From assembly GCA_009784825.1 (NCBI GenBank), contig WQXO01000009.1, positions 1-64,000 on the forward strand: a stretch of DNA of 64,000 nucleotides. The letters run 5' to 3'. This stretch comes from Oscillospiraceae bacterium. GTDB lineage: Bacteria; Bacillota; Clostridia; Oscillospirales; Ruminococcaceae. Under the pieces are notes generated by a model, which was not told where the DNA came from, searched no databases, and saw nothing but the letters and a program-made list of their open reading frames with translations. The stretch's first letter is position 1. The number at the start of each line of letters is the position of its first letter. Shown here piece by piece: positions 15,912 through 23,744 of the stretch. The position numbers and the translations under genes are program-made.

Positions 15912-18110
15912 TTACTTTGTGGATTTCTTTGCCGCAACCTTTCCGGCAATAAATGATGAAATTGAATTGATAACAATTACTAATATTAACAATATTACTG
16001 CAGTGGCGTGTGCCTGCTCTCGGTGAGTTCCCTCACCCGACAGAATAAACATATGTACTGAAAGCGTCCTCGCTGAGGATAGCGGTCCCCGAAGTATCTG
16101 CGGGGCAATACCTGCAGTATACATTAGTGCCGCTGTTTCACCGACAATTCTGCCCACCGAGAGTATAATTCCCGCTAATATACCGGGGATTGCCGCAGGC
16201 AGCACAATCATGAATACTGTTCGCAGCTTCCCCGCACCTAATGCGAATGAACCCTCCCTGTATGCATCGGGGACTGCTTTTAAACTTTCCTCGGTGGTTC
16301 GCATTATTAAAGGCAGAACCATTATAGAAAGTGTAAATGAACCTGCAATCAGTGAATATCCCCAGTCTAAAAAGACAACAAAGAATATCATACCGAACAA
16401 ACCGTAAACAATCGATGGAATTCCCGCTAATGTTTCGGTGACTATTCTGATTACTTTTACAAATTTATTACCTCGTTTGGCATATTCCACAAGGTAAATC
16501 GCCGAGCCTACCCCAAACGGGACAGCCACTAACAAAGTAGCCAATACCATTATCGCCGTGTTAATGACAGACGGCATCATAGAGGTGTTATCGGCTGTAT
16601 ATCGAAATCTGAATAAGTCAAGTGAGAGCGACGGAACCCCCCTAACCAATATATAGCCTATTACAAAACCCATAGCCGTAATTGTAATAAACGCCGCTAT
16701 CCATGTCATGACTTTTATTAATCCGTCAAAACCTGTTATAAGCTTAATTAAAAGTATACCCAAAAATATACCGAGAATTATTCCGATTAGAACATCAATG
16801 TTCTTACCGTAAAAACTGATTATCCGAACCTCGCCGTTAACTATTTCACCGCTGTCAATGCCGTCAATCAGCATAACGCTTCTTTCTCTGCCGCCCTCTC
16901 CGGATAATTCAATCGACGATTCAACAAAGCTGCCGTTTATGAAAAGCCCTTCTATCCTTGTGGTGACTATTTCGACACCGTCAATGTTAAGGCTTTCGAT
17001 TTTACCGTCGGTGATTGTGCCGGAAATGTTTGGACTCATCATTTCGTTTCCTCTGACAATTGCACCGGAAATGCTTATATCGGCTGATGAGGAAATGTTC
17101 GGAGCTATTGAAAAATTAGGTATTATCGCCATTCCGAGGACTAAACCGATTATTCCGCCGTATATAACATCAGCAGGAATTTTAAAAGAGAATTTACCTG
17201 CGAATTTACTCTCTTTCTCACTTTTTTTAGTAAGTACACTGAAAAGTACATTAATTAAAACAATGAACACGAACAAAACAACACCTGTTGCGATTAACGC
17301 CTCTAAGTGAAGTCCATCAGCATAACCCATTTCGAGAATAATATTAGTTGTCATGGTACGCAAGCCCTCAGTAATATCCCACGGGGCACGCATAAGTGCT
17401 TGGTTGCCCGCCACCATTCTGACTGCCATTGTTTCACCGATTGCCCGCCCTATTCCGAGAACCACTGCCGCCAACACCCCCGACTTCGCCGCCGGAAGAA
17501 TTACCCTGTATACTGCCCTTGTGTGGCTTGCACCGAGTGCGACTGCTCCCTCATATAATTCGTCCGGGACAGCTCGAAGTGAGCTTTCTGAAATTGTTAT
17601 GACAGTAGGGAGAATCATAATTCCCAAAAGAATAGAAGTAGCGAGCATTGTGCTACCACTGGTTAGGTTTAAAGCATCTCTCAGCCACGGAACAATAATC
17701 ATCATTCCGAAGAAACCGTATACAACCGAGGGAACCCCGGCAAGCAAGCTGATAAGCGGTTTAAGAAATCTGTAGAGCCACAAAGGGCACATTTTTGCCA
17801 TGAATACAGCGGTTAATATACCAACCGGTACTCCGATAATAATTGCACCCGCTGTAACATAAATACTGCCCAAAATCATCGGAAGAATACCAAAAAGCGG
17901 ATTTTCCACACGCCTTGGATACCACTCGGTTCCTGTGATAAACTTGATGGGGCCTATCTCGAAAAATATAGCCGGAAGCCCCCGTGCGAACAAGAAAAAG
18001 CAAATCAGCCCAACCGCAAAAACTGCGGTTAAGGCTGACAAAATGAATACAATTCGCATGATGAATTCTATGTTGAAAATATCTTCAGCTTTTAAAGTTC
18101 TACGCTTCAT
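15912..18110 (-). CDS. pstCA: fused phosphate permease PstC-PstA with an extra extracytoplasmic domain
   Basis: 732 aa. Residues 1-293 are a complete PstC (six membrane helices, WYPRRVENPLFGILPMILGS, EAA-type loop LYEGAVALGASHTRAVYRVILPA). Residues about 465-732 are a complete PstA (VNTAIM-like SVINTAIMVLATLL, EAA loop YREGSFALGAGKLRTVFMIVLPA, GETAAL). Between them are an extra membrane helix (314-330), a roughly 105-residue beta-rich, Gly/Ser/Ile-rich segment (331-436) and another helix (437-458). With the PstC end inside, this puts the segment outside the membrane. The reading frame is continuous. Gene order pstS-pstCA-pstB-phoU supports the function. Confidence 0.93.
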   Translation of the reverse strand: MKRRTLKAEDIFNIEFIMRIVFILSALTAVFAVGLICFFLFARGLPAIFFEIGPIKFITGTEWYPRRVENPLFGILPMILGSIYVTAGAIIIGVPVGILTAVFMAKMCPLWLYRFLKPLISLLAGVPSVVYGFFGMMIIVPWLRDALNLTSGSTMLATSILLGIMILPTVITISESSLRAVPDELYEGAVALGASHTRAVYRVILPAAKSGVLAAVVLGIGRAIGETMAVRMVAGNQALMRAPWDITEGLRTMTTNIILEMGYADGLHLEALIATGVVLFVFIVLINVLFSVLTKKSEKESKFAGKFSFKIPADVIYGGIIGLVLGMAIIPNFSIAPNISSSADISISGAIVRGNEMMSPNISGTITDGKIESLNIDGVEIVTTRIEGLFINGSFVESSIELSGEGGRERSVMLIDGIDSGEIVNGEVRIISFYGKNIDVLIGIILGIFLGILLIKLITGFDGLIKVMTWIAAFITITAMGFVIGYILVRGVPSLSLDLFRFRYTADNTSMMPSVINTAIMVLATLLVAVPFGVGSAIYLVEYAKRGNKFVKVIRIVTETLAGIPSIVYGLFGMIFFVVFLDWGYSLIAGSFTLSIMVLPLIMRTTEESLKAVPDAYREGSFALGAGKLRTVFMIVLPAAIPGILAGIILSVGRIVGETAALMYTAGIAPQILRGPLSSARTLSVHMFILSGEGTHREQAHATAVILLILVIVINSISSFIAGKVAAKKSTK

Positions 18111-18138
18111 GTCGAATTACGCTCCGTTGTGTTGGTAT

Positions 18139-19068
18139 TTATCCCACTTGATTCCAGATAGTCAGGTCGCCCAAGTAGATGTCCTTTAAGTCTTCTATAG
18201 ATATATCTGTAAGCGGGTTGGCTTTATTAACGATAACTGCGATACCGTCAATCGCCAGTTCGCCTGAGGTAAGAGTGGCTACTCTCACTTCACGGCTTAC
18301 CATGCCGATTTCAAACGTACCGTCAACTGTGCTGGATTCGCCTACGCCGCTTCCGCCGCCCTGAAGCTCAACGGTTACTGTTCCGCCCGCTGCAACGTAT
18401 GCTTCGATTAATCTTTCCATGAGAGGTTGAACAGATGTAGAACCGCCTACTGTTATTGAACCGGTTGCACTTGTGTCCTGCTCCCATGCGGGTGCGTTCA
18501 TAACGCCTTCAATGTAGCCTCTGCCGACTACTACTGCTTGACCCTCTGCCGAGAAGATAAAGTTCCAGAAATCCTGTGCGTCTGCATTTAATGAACCGTT
18601 GTGAACAACATTAAACGGTCTTTGGATTGCATAAGCACCGCTCCTGATATTGTCGGTTGTCGGAGCAATACCTTCTATAGTAAGTGCGGTAACCGCATTA
18701 CTTACCGAGCCTGCAGAAATATAGCTGATTGCAACATCATTCTGTTCAACTGCACCGAGAATGTCGCCTGCGTTGTTTCTAACTTCGGCAGTTGCAACGA
18801 TTTCGTCATTGCCTATTCCTATAATTTCAACAAACGCACCTCTTGTGCCGGAACCGTCTTCACGTGTGATTACAAGGATTGCTTGTGAATCATCGAAATT
18901 GCCGGGAGTTGCTGTTGTTGTGGTTGCGTCTGCCGCTTTTGTGTCGTCATTTGCAGCAGTTGTACCGCCTTGGGTTGTTGTAGAAGGAGTATTATCCTCC
19001 GGTACACAACCGCTAATCATCGCTGTCATAAGACCCATAGCCAATGCTATTTTAAGTAGTTTTTTCAT
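18139..19068 (-). CDS. pstS: phosphate-binding lipoprotein PstS, domain order permuted
   Basis: 309 aa from the ATG at 19068 (GGAGG upstream). Lipoprotein signal with SGC (Cys21), then a Thr-rich linker to residue 60. Residues 62-190 match what is normally the second half of PstS (ITREDGSGTRGAFVE, ISYISAGSVSNAVTALTIEGI, IRSGAYAIQRPFN, SAEGQAVV.RGYI). Residues 204-309 match the usual first half (ITVGGSTSVQPLMERL, ELQGGGSGVG, IGMVSREV, IDGIAVIVNKANPL, DIYLGDLTIWNQVG) and the protein ends exactly where the REDGSGTR segment normally follows. So it looks like a circular permutation. First gene of the pst-pho operon. Confidence 0.9.
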   Translation of the reverse strand: MKKLLKIALAMGLMTAMISGCVPEDNTPSTTTQGGTTAANDDTKAADATTTTATPGNFDDSQAILVITREDGSGTRGAFVEIIGIGNDEIVATAEVRNNAGDILGAVEQNDVAISYISAGSVSNAVTALTIEGIAPTTDNIRSGAYAIQRPFNVVHNGSLNADAQDFWNFIFSAEGQAVVVGRGYIEGVMNAPAWEQDTSATGSITVGGSTSVQPLMERLIEAYVAAGGTVTVELQGGGSGVGESSTVDGTFEIGMVSREVRVATLTSGELAIDGIAVIVNKANPLTDISIEDLKDIYLGDLTIWNQVG

Positions 19069-19176
19069 TTTTTTCCTCCAAAGATTTTGTTCTAAACATT
19101 TTACTTTATTTGGCATTTTTCTCTATGCCGATGTAAAAAGAATAAACCTTTCGAGTAAAAAACAAATACGCTTTTA

Positions 19177-19194
19177 TGTAAAATCTGTGTAAAA
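19177..19194 (-). promoter_or_regulatory. candidate PhoP box upstream of pstS
   Basis: On the minus strand two TTTTACA repeats start 11 nt apart (19194-19188 and 19183-19177), the spacing of Bacillus-type PhoP boxes (TTNACA, about 5 nt, TTNACA). A third TTTTACA lies at 19138-19132. The pair is about 110-125 bp before the pstS start codon. Confidence 0.65.
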
Positions 19195-19226
19195 TTTTAT
19201 TTTCTGATATTATTATGAAAAAAGTG

Positions 19227-19255
19227 TTGACATTTGCGTTTTTATATGTTATAAT
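19227..19255 (+). promoter_or_regulatory. perfect-consensus sigma-A promoter of the tRNA pair
   Basis: TTGACA at 19227-19232, 17-bp spacer, TATAAT at 19250-19255; tRNA-Met begins 17 bp downstream. Confidence 0.88.
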
Positions 19256-19272
19256 GCTTGCGTTATGTATAT

Positions 19273-19346
19273 GGCGGCATAGCTCAGCTGGCTAGAGCAC
19301 TCGGTTCATACCCGGGGTGTCGTTGGTTCAAATCCGACTGCCGCTA
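19273..19346 (+). tRNA. tRNA-Met (CAT), elongator type
   Basis: 74 nt folding into a cloverleaf: acceptor GGCGGCA / TGCCGCT (first pair G-U), D stem GCTC/GAGC, anticodon stem CTCGG/CCGGG with loop TTCATAC, T stem GTTGG/CCGAC with loop TTCAAAT, discriminator A. No encoded CCA. Resembles elongator Met; the initiator's unpaired C1 is absent. A lysidine-modified tRNA-Ile2 is less likely. Confidence 0.92.
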
Positions 19347-19377
19347 TGCTTCCCACTATATTATAAGCGTAAAACTG

Positions 19378-19405
19378 TTAATTGTCAATTGTAAATTGTC
19401 AATTG
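19378..19405. repeat. heptamer tandem repeat array between two tRNAs
   Basis: Units TTAATTG, TCAATTG, TAAATTG, TCAATTG, ending 6 bp before tRNA-Glu. Same family as the 5383-5410 array, with which it shares two identical units in the same phase. Confidence 0.7.
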
Positions 19406-19411
19406 CCATTC

Positions 19412-19483
19412 GGCCCGTTGGTCAAGCGGTTAAGATACCGCCCTTTCACGGCGGTGACAGGAGTTCGATTCTCCTACGGGTCA
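19412..19483 (+). tRNA. tRNA-Glu (TTC)
   Basis: 72 nt: acceptor GGCCCGT / ACGGGTC, anticodon stem CCGCC/GGCGG with loop CTTTCAC (anticodon TTC), T stem AGGAG/CTCCT with loop TTCGATT, discriminator A. CCA not encoded. Cotranscribed with tRNA-Met. Confidence 0.95.
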
Positions 19484-19495
19484 TACAAACACATT

Positions 19496-19535
19496 CGCGG
19501 AATTGCTTCACAAGCTCAATTCCGTGATTTTGTTT
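19496..19535 (+). terminator. terminator of the tRNA operon
   Basis: 10-bp stem CGCGGAATTG / CAATTCCGTG (one G-T pair) with an 11-nt loop, followed by ATTTTGTTT. Confidence 0.75.
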
Positions 19536-19575
19536 ACCGAAAACGACTAATCTTTAGTATAAAGGAGCGGTTTTT

Positions 19576-19965
19576 ATGGAAATGACGAATGAAGAAAAGC
19601 TACTTGCTGTTCGGCAGATTGATGAGCTTGATGTTGATGCCGGGTTAAGAACAATTTCTAATTTAGTGGGGGCGTATCTTAAGGTTCTGGGAATTTTGGT
19701 AAAAATGAATATCAATGACGAGGGAAAGTTCGAGGCTCTGCTTGCTGAAAATGATTATGAGGCTTTCAGAACGCTCATTCACGGGTATAAAGGTGCATTA
19801 GCCAATATTGGTGCAAGTGAATTAGCGGATAAGGCACGTGTGCTTGAGGTTGCCGCAATTGACAATGACCGTTCAGTAATCGACGAGAAGCTGAACGAAT
19901 TCAAGGATGGGGTCACTGCCCTTGCAATAAAGCTGAAAGATATTCTCGGTGAACCGCAAAATTAA
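19576..19965 (+). CDS. stand-alone Hpt (histidine phosphotransfer) domain protein
   Basis: 129-aa all-helical cytoplasmic protein. The HGYKGALANIGASELADKARVLE stretch matches the Hpt active-site helix (H-x-x-K-G-x-x-x-x-x-G), with the phospho-accepting His at about residue 69. Such proteins relay phosphate between receiver domains of hybrid kinases and response regulators. A hybrid kinase with its own Hpt and an HD-GYP response regulator are encoded 2-4 kb downstream and could be partners. Ribosome-binding site AAAGGAG; followed by a strong terminator. Confidence 0.8.
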   Translation: MEMTNEEKLLAVRQIDELDVDAGLRTISNLVGAYLKVLGILVKMNINDEGKFEALLAENDYEAFRTLIHGYKGALANIGASELADKARVLEVAAIDNDRSVIDEKLNEFKDGVTALAIKLKDILGEPQN

Positions 19966-19972
19966 ATTAAAA

Positions 19973-20010
19973 GCCGTTGTTTTTCTAAAAACCAAACAAC
20001 GGCATTTTTT
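19973..20010. terminator. bidirectional terminator
   Basis: Stem GCCGTTGTTT / AAACAACGGC with a 10-nt loop, then ATTTTTTATTTTT. Lies between the Hpt gene and the convergent ECF S-component gene. Confidence 0.88.
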
Positions 20011-20014
20011 ATTT

Positions 20015-20554
20015 TTATTCTGATTTTATTTGGATTTTTAAAGCCTTTCTCAATGAGGGGATTACCGCTAATGCAAACGCACCACCTATAGAAGCAGTCA
20101 CGAATTGTGCGAACGAGAACATCGTTGTTATTGCGGGAGGGGCTTGCGGGACAAAAGTGGGTATGGCGAATAGGACAATTCCGACATACAGGAAACCGGA
20201 CTTTACCCCTGCCGCAGATAATAATGCAATTATTCTGAAATGCTCCTGCGGCTTTCGTTTTTCGATGTAGTGCCACAGTATTACGAAAACTGCGTTCCCC
20301 ACCATAACAAACGGAATAATTATCGGGAAGGGCGGTCCGATTCCGATAAGCGACGCCATAATCGGTGAAATCATCGCCACACACAGCCCTGATGAAATTC
20401 CAAATACCGTTGCGGTTATCGCTAATATCATGTTTACGCCCGACCCCGTCAGCAACGTCATTCCAAGTGGGGTGGTCACCGCCTGCCAGCTTACTAAAAT
20501 TGCGATTAGCAAGGCAGTCTGTGTTAGCCATATTGTGGTTTTTTTTAGCCTCAT
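20015..20554 (-). CDS. ECF transporter S component (substrate unknown)
   Basis: 179-aa membrane protein with about five to six hydrophobic helices. The opening (KKTTIWLTQTALLIAILVSWQAVTTPLG), the glycine-rich LTGSGVNMILAITATVFGISSGLCVAMISPIMASLIGIGPPFPIIIPFVMVGNAVFVILW section and a basic C-terminus resemble S components of energy-coupling-factor transporters, which bind a vitamin or other micronutrient and use shared EcfAAT modules. None of those modules is in the window. The gene is divergent from a Crp/Fnr regulator and its promoter region contains a perfect palindrome, so that regulator probably controls it. Confidence 0.65.
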   Translation of the reverse strand: MRLKKTTIWLTQTALLIAILVSWQAVTTPLGMTLLTGSGVNMILAITATVFGISSGLCVAMISPIMASLIGIGPPFPIIIPFVMVGNAVFVILWHYIEKRKPQEHFRIIALLSAAGVKSGFLYVGIVLFAIPTFVPQAPPAITTMFSFAQFVTASIGGAFALAVIPSLRKALKIQIKSE

Positions 20555-20613
20555 GCCTACACTCCCTCTATTTATTTTTTATTCAATCATATTATATTTT
20601 AACTAAAATGTAT

Positions 20614-20627
20614 GTTGCATATGCAAC
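20614..20627. promoter_or_regulatory. 14-bp perfect palindrome, candidate Crp/Fnr-family operator
   Basis: GTTGCATATGCAAC between the divergent S-component and Crp/Fnr genes. On the minus strand it overlaps the -35 position of the S-component promoter; -10 candidates are TATAAT (20596-20591) or TATGAT (20592-20587), the latter placing the palindrome centre near -41, the classic activator position. It lies 17 bp before the regulator's ATG at 20644, so it may also repress that gene. Confidence 0.65.
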
Positions 20628-20643
20628 GAAAATGCAGGTGATT

Positions 20644-21312
20644 ATGAGCTTTAGAGATATGGAGCGTTTACCGCTGTTTGACGGGCTTAATCGTGTTGAA
20701 ATCCGAAATGTTTATGAATGCTTCGGGGGAGAAATTCGTGAATATGCCAAGGGTGAGATTGTCATTCATGAGGGTGATGAGGTTAAACGGTTCGGTGTGG
20801 TTTTAGGCGGACAAGCACATTCACTGAAGAATGATGTTTCCGGGAAAAGCTACATAGTAACTGTGTTGAGGGAGGGCGGGTACATTGGTATACTGCTTGC
20901 AGGCTCTGCGGGGAGGAGAAGCCCCGTTACGGTAGTAGCGACCGACCGCCTCACCGTTATGTTTTTGCCCTTTAATAAGTTAGTTCGGTTATGCAACAAG
21001 AACTGCTCGGTGCATGCAAGAGTCATTTTAAACTTTATCGGCGGTATTTCACAAAAGGCAATGCTTTTGCACGAACGCAATGACTGCTTAATAAAAACCA
21101 CAATTCGGGAAAAAGTGATGACCTATCTGACTATTCAGTCACAAGGTATCAGCATGGGCAAGCCCTTTGAAATTCCGCTTGACAGGGAGGAGCTTGCACA
21201 GTATCTCAATGTTGACAGGAGTGCCTTATCACGTGAGCTTTCCAAAATGAAGAAAGAAAATATCATTGATTATTACAAAAGTACATTCCGAATTATTGGT
21301 GAATATAGCTAA
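20644..21312 (+). CDS. Crp/Fnr-family transcriptional regulator
   Basis: 222 aa from the ATG at 20644. Cyclic-nucleotide-binding fold at residues about 12-115 (PLFDGL, GGEIREYAKGEIVIHEGDEVKRFGVVLGG, YIGILLAGS), dimer helix, then a Crp-type helix-turn-helix near 165-200 (IPLDREELAQYLNVDRSALSRELSKMKKENII). No Cys cluster for an Fe-S centre is evident. In-frame ATGs also occur at 20608 and 20632, but using 20608 would place the operator palindrome inside the coding sequence. Probably controls the divergent ECF S component. Confidence 0.88.
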   Translation: MSFRDMERLPLFDGLNRVEIRNVYECFGGEIREYAKGEIVIHEGDEVKRFGVVLGGQAHSLKNDVSGKSYIVTVLREGGYIGILLAGSAGRRSPVTVVATDRLTVMFLPFNKLVRLCNKNCSVHARVILNFIGGISQKAMLLHERNDCLIKTTIREKVMTYLTIQSQGISMGKPFEIPLDREELAQYLNVDRSALSRELSKMKKENIIDYYKSTFRIIGEYS

Positions 21313-21442
21313 TTATTATGATAAATATTTGCTCAATTAGTAGAAATTATCAAATGCCCCTTTTATTATAAGGCATTATGTGTTATTATGTTATTTAGTA
21401 TTGGTTAACAGTGTGTTAAACACGGTGAAAGGCGTGAGCTTT

Positions 21443-22522
21443 ATGGAAAAAACGCGTAGAACAATCTTTTTGGTTGATGACAACGTGACTAACTTAAACA
21501 TTGGTAAAGACATACTCTCAAAAGAGTATAACGTCATTACCATACCTACTGCTGATAAAATGTTTAAAATGCTCAATCAAATCAGACCCGACTTAATTTT
21601 ACTTGACATAGAAATGCCGGAGATGAACGGTTATGAAGCCATAAAGATACTTAAAGAGGATAAGAAAACTGTCGATATTCCGATTATCTTTCTGACAGTC
21701 CGGGGAGACAGCTCGAGTGAGCTTGCCGGGTTGTCACTCGGAGCGGTGGATTACATATCTAAGCCTTTCGCACCGCAGCTGCTCCTTAAACGGATAGAAG
21801 TACATATGACGGTTGAAAGCCAAAAGGAACGGCTGAAGGACTATAACGACAACCTGATAATCATGGTCAACCAAAAGGCACAGACCGTTACGAGCTTGCA
21901 GAACGCCATCATCAGCACCATTGCAGAGCTTGTTGAGTGCCGTGATTATACCACGGGCGGACATATCGAGAGGACGCAAAATTACTTAAAAATCCTTGTT
22001 GAGGCTTTAAGGAACAGCGGGTTGTATCAAAAGGAGATTTCGAGCTGGAACACAGAATTTTTCATCCAGTCCTCACAATTGCATGATGTGGGAAAAATCG
22101 CAGTTAAGGACAGCATTCTTAACAAACCTGCAAAGCTCACCGATGATGAGTTTAATGAAATAAAGAACCACACCACCTTTGGGGTGGAGGTTATTGAGAG
22201 AATCCAGAAAAACTCCATCGAGGACGCTTTTTTGGAACACGCAAAAATCTTTGCGGGGACGCATCATGAAAAATGGGACGGTTCGGGTTATCCCCACGGA
22301 CTTTCCGGTGACGGTATTCCTTTACAGGGGAGATTGATGGCGATTGCCGATGTTTATGACGCACTTATTTCCGAGCGTCCTTACAAGAAGCCTTTCACTC
22401 ACGAGGATGCCGTGAGAATTATATCGGGCGGTAAAGGGACTCATTTCGACCCCATGCTCGTTGACGTATTCATTATGCATGAGCAGGCGTTCCAAAAAGT
22501 AGTTAGTGAAATTTCAGAATGA
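21443..22522 (+). CDS. response regulator with HD-GYP phosphodiesterase output
   Basis: 359 aa from the ATG at 21443. Receiver domain (DDNVTNLNIG, phospho-Asp in LILLDIEMPEMNG, TVRGD, KPF) then a helical linker and an HD-GYP domain: HDVGKIAVKDSIL, TTFGVEVIE, GTHHEKWDGSGYPHGLSGDGIPLQGRLMAIADVYDAL. HD-GYP enzymes break down cyclic di-GMP. First gene of a three-gene operon with a FIST protein (19 bp downstream) and a hybrid kinase, which is the likely phosphodonor. Confidence 0.92.
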   Translation: MEKTRRTIFLVDDNVTNLNIGKDILSKEYNVITIPTADKMFKMLNQIRPDLILLDIEMPEMNGYEAIKILKEDKKTVDIPIIFLTVRGDSSSELAGLSLGAVDYISKPFAPQLLLKRIEVHMTVESQKERLKDYNDNLIIMVNQKAQTVTSLQNAIISTIAELVECRDYTTGGHIERTQNYLKILVEALRNSGLYQKEISSWNTEFFIQSSQLHDVGKIAVKDSILNKPAKLTDDEFNEIKNHTTFGVEVIERIQKNSIEDAFLEHAKIFAGTHHEKWDGSGYPHGLSGDGIPLQGRLMAIADVYDALISERPYKKPFTHEDAVRIISGGKGTHFDPMLVDVFIMHEQAFQKVVSEISE

Positions 22523-22541
22523 TATATGGAGGAAGCATTTT

Positions 22542-23720
22542 ATGATTAAATCGCATGTTATTCTTTTAACGGAAATCGACGAGCCGGATGATGCCGTCAG
22601 TGAGCTTCGGGAAAAATTGGAGGAGATTGAGCTGCTGAAGAACACCGTCGGAATTCTCACGATATACACCGATGCGGTGACTTCCGGTGTATATAAGGCG
22701 GTTGCTGATGCAATTCCCTTCCCCATTGCCGGGATTACCACTGCTGCCCAATCGTCAAACGGAACTATCGGAATGTATATGTTCTCGATAATGGTGTTGA
22801 CCTCTGATGACTGTAACTTCGCTTGTGGTCAAACGGATGTTATTCCCGAGGAGGTAGATGCTATTCCCATTATTCAAGATACATATCTGTCCTTGAAAAA
22901 GCAATTAGATGCAACACCTAAGTTGGTGCTGATGTTCCCTGCCCTTTTCAACTTCCATTTCCCGGGGGAATTCGTTTCCGCTATATCAGAAATTGACCCC
23001 CGAACCGCTGTGTTCGGCGGGGTTGCCAACGCTGACCGTGACACTGTTGCCGAGCGGGGTTGTTACCTTGCTTTGTGTAATGGTGATTCGTTCATAGACC
23101 GTGTGGCAATGGTGCTTATATCCGGTGAGATTAATCCCGAGTTCTTCGTGGTGTCACTCACCGATGAAGCGATTGTTATGCCTAATGTTGGCGAGATTAC
23201 TAAATGTGAGAGAAATCTTTTGGTTTCGGTTAATGACATAGTAGCTGATGAGTTCTTTAACAAAATCGGGTTTATAATGGGCGATTCGAGTAATGCGGGT
23301 CTGCTTTCCTCTACGTTTATCCTCAATTATGAGAGGAACAACAACGACTTGGTTTCGAGAACCCCGTTCATGGTGACAGACACGGGAGCAGTTGTTACCG
23401 GCGGTTATCTGTTCGAGGGGGCAAGCCTGTCTGTGGCGGTTTCCACACCGGACGTTGTAGCACAGACTGCCAAAACCTTGGCTGAAAAAATTAAAGGTGC
23501 TAATAATGCCAAAACAGCGTTGTTGTATTCATGTATCGGCAGGCGGATTAGCTTGATGAGCGATTCGATGAAGGAGCTTGAAGTTGTTAAAGAAATTGTA
23601 CCTGCCGAGATAAATTATACAATCGGATATGCAAGCGGGGAAATCTGCCCCATGGCGGTTACTGATGAGAAAGCGTTTAACCACGAGCATAACCAAACTT
23701 TAATTGCCTGTGTGTTTTAA
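22542..23720 (+). CDS. FIST-domain sensory protein
   Basis: 392 aa from the ATG at 22542 (GGAGGAAG upstream). N-terminal FIST domain with alternating beta strands (FPIAGITTAAQSSNGTIGMYMFSIMVL) and C-terminal FIST_C ending LLYSCIGRRISL, GYASGEICP and HNQTLIACVF. FIST domains are proposed small-ligand (amino-acid-like) sensors in signal transduction, and are often encoded beside histidine kinases and cyclic-di-GMP enzymes, as here. No signal peptide or membrane segment, so sensing is cytoplasmic. Confidence 0.85.
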   Translation: MIKSHVILLTEIDEPDDAVSELREKLEEIELLKNTVGILTIYTDAVTSGVYKAVADAIPFPIAGITTAAQSSNGTIGMYMFSIMVLTSDDCNFACGQTDVIPEEVDAIPIIQDTYLSLKKQLDATPKLVLMFPALFNFHFPGEFVSAISEIDPRTAVFGGVANADRDTVAERGCYLALCNGDSFIDRVAMVLISGEINPEFFVVSLTDEAIVMPNVGEITKCERNLLVSVNDIVADEFFNKIGFIMGDSSNAGLLSSTFILNYERNNNDLVSRTPFMVTDTGAVVTGGYLFEGASLSVAVSTPDVVAQTAKTLAEKIKGANNAKTALLYSCIGRRISLMSDSMKELEVVKEIVPAEINYTIGYASGEICPMAVTDEKAFNHEHNQTLIACVF

Positions 23721-23744
23721 TTATTAAAGAAGGATTATACTATA

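Noticed and set aside
18139-19068. pstS as a frameshifted or truncated gene
   Set aside because: One continuous frame with lipoprotein signal, Shine-Dalgarno and stop contains both half-domains once each; no missing fragment is found on either side, so permutation fits better.
19258-19527. 89-aa frame across the two tRNA genes
   Set aside because: It reads through both tRNAs and the repeat; no Shine-Dalgarno.
20365-20643. N-terminal extension of the Crp/Fnr regulator
   Set aside because: It overlaps the divergent S-component gene and would put the operator palindrome in coding sequence; the conserved domain starts after 20644.
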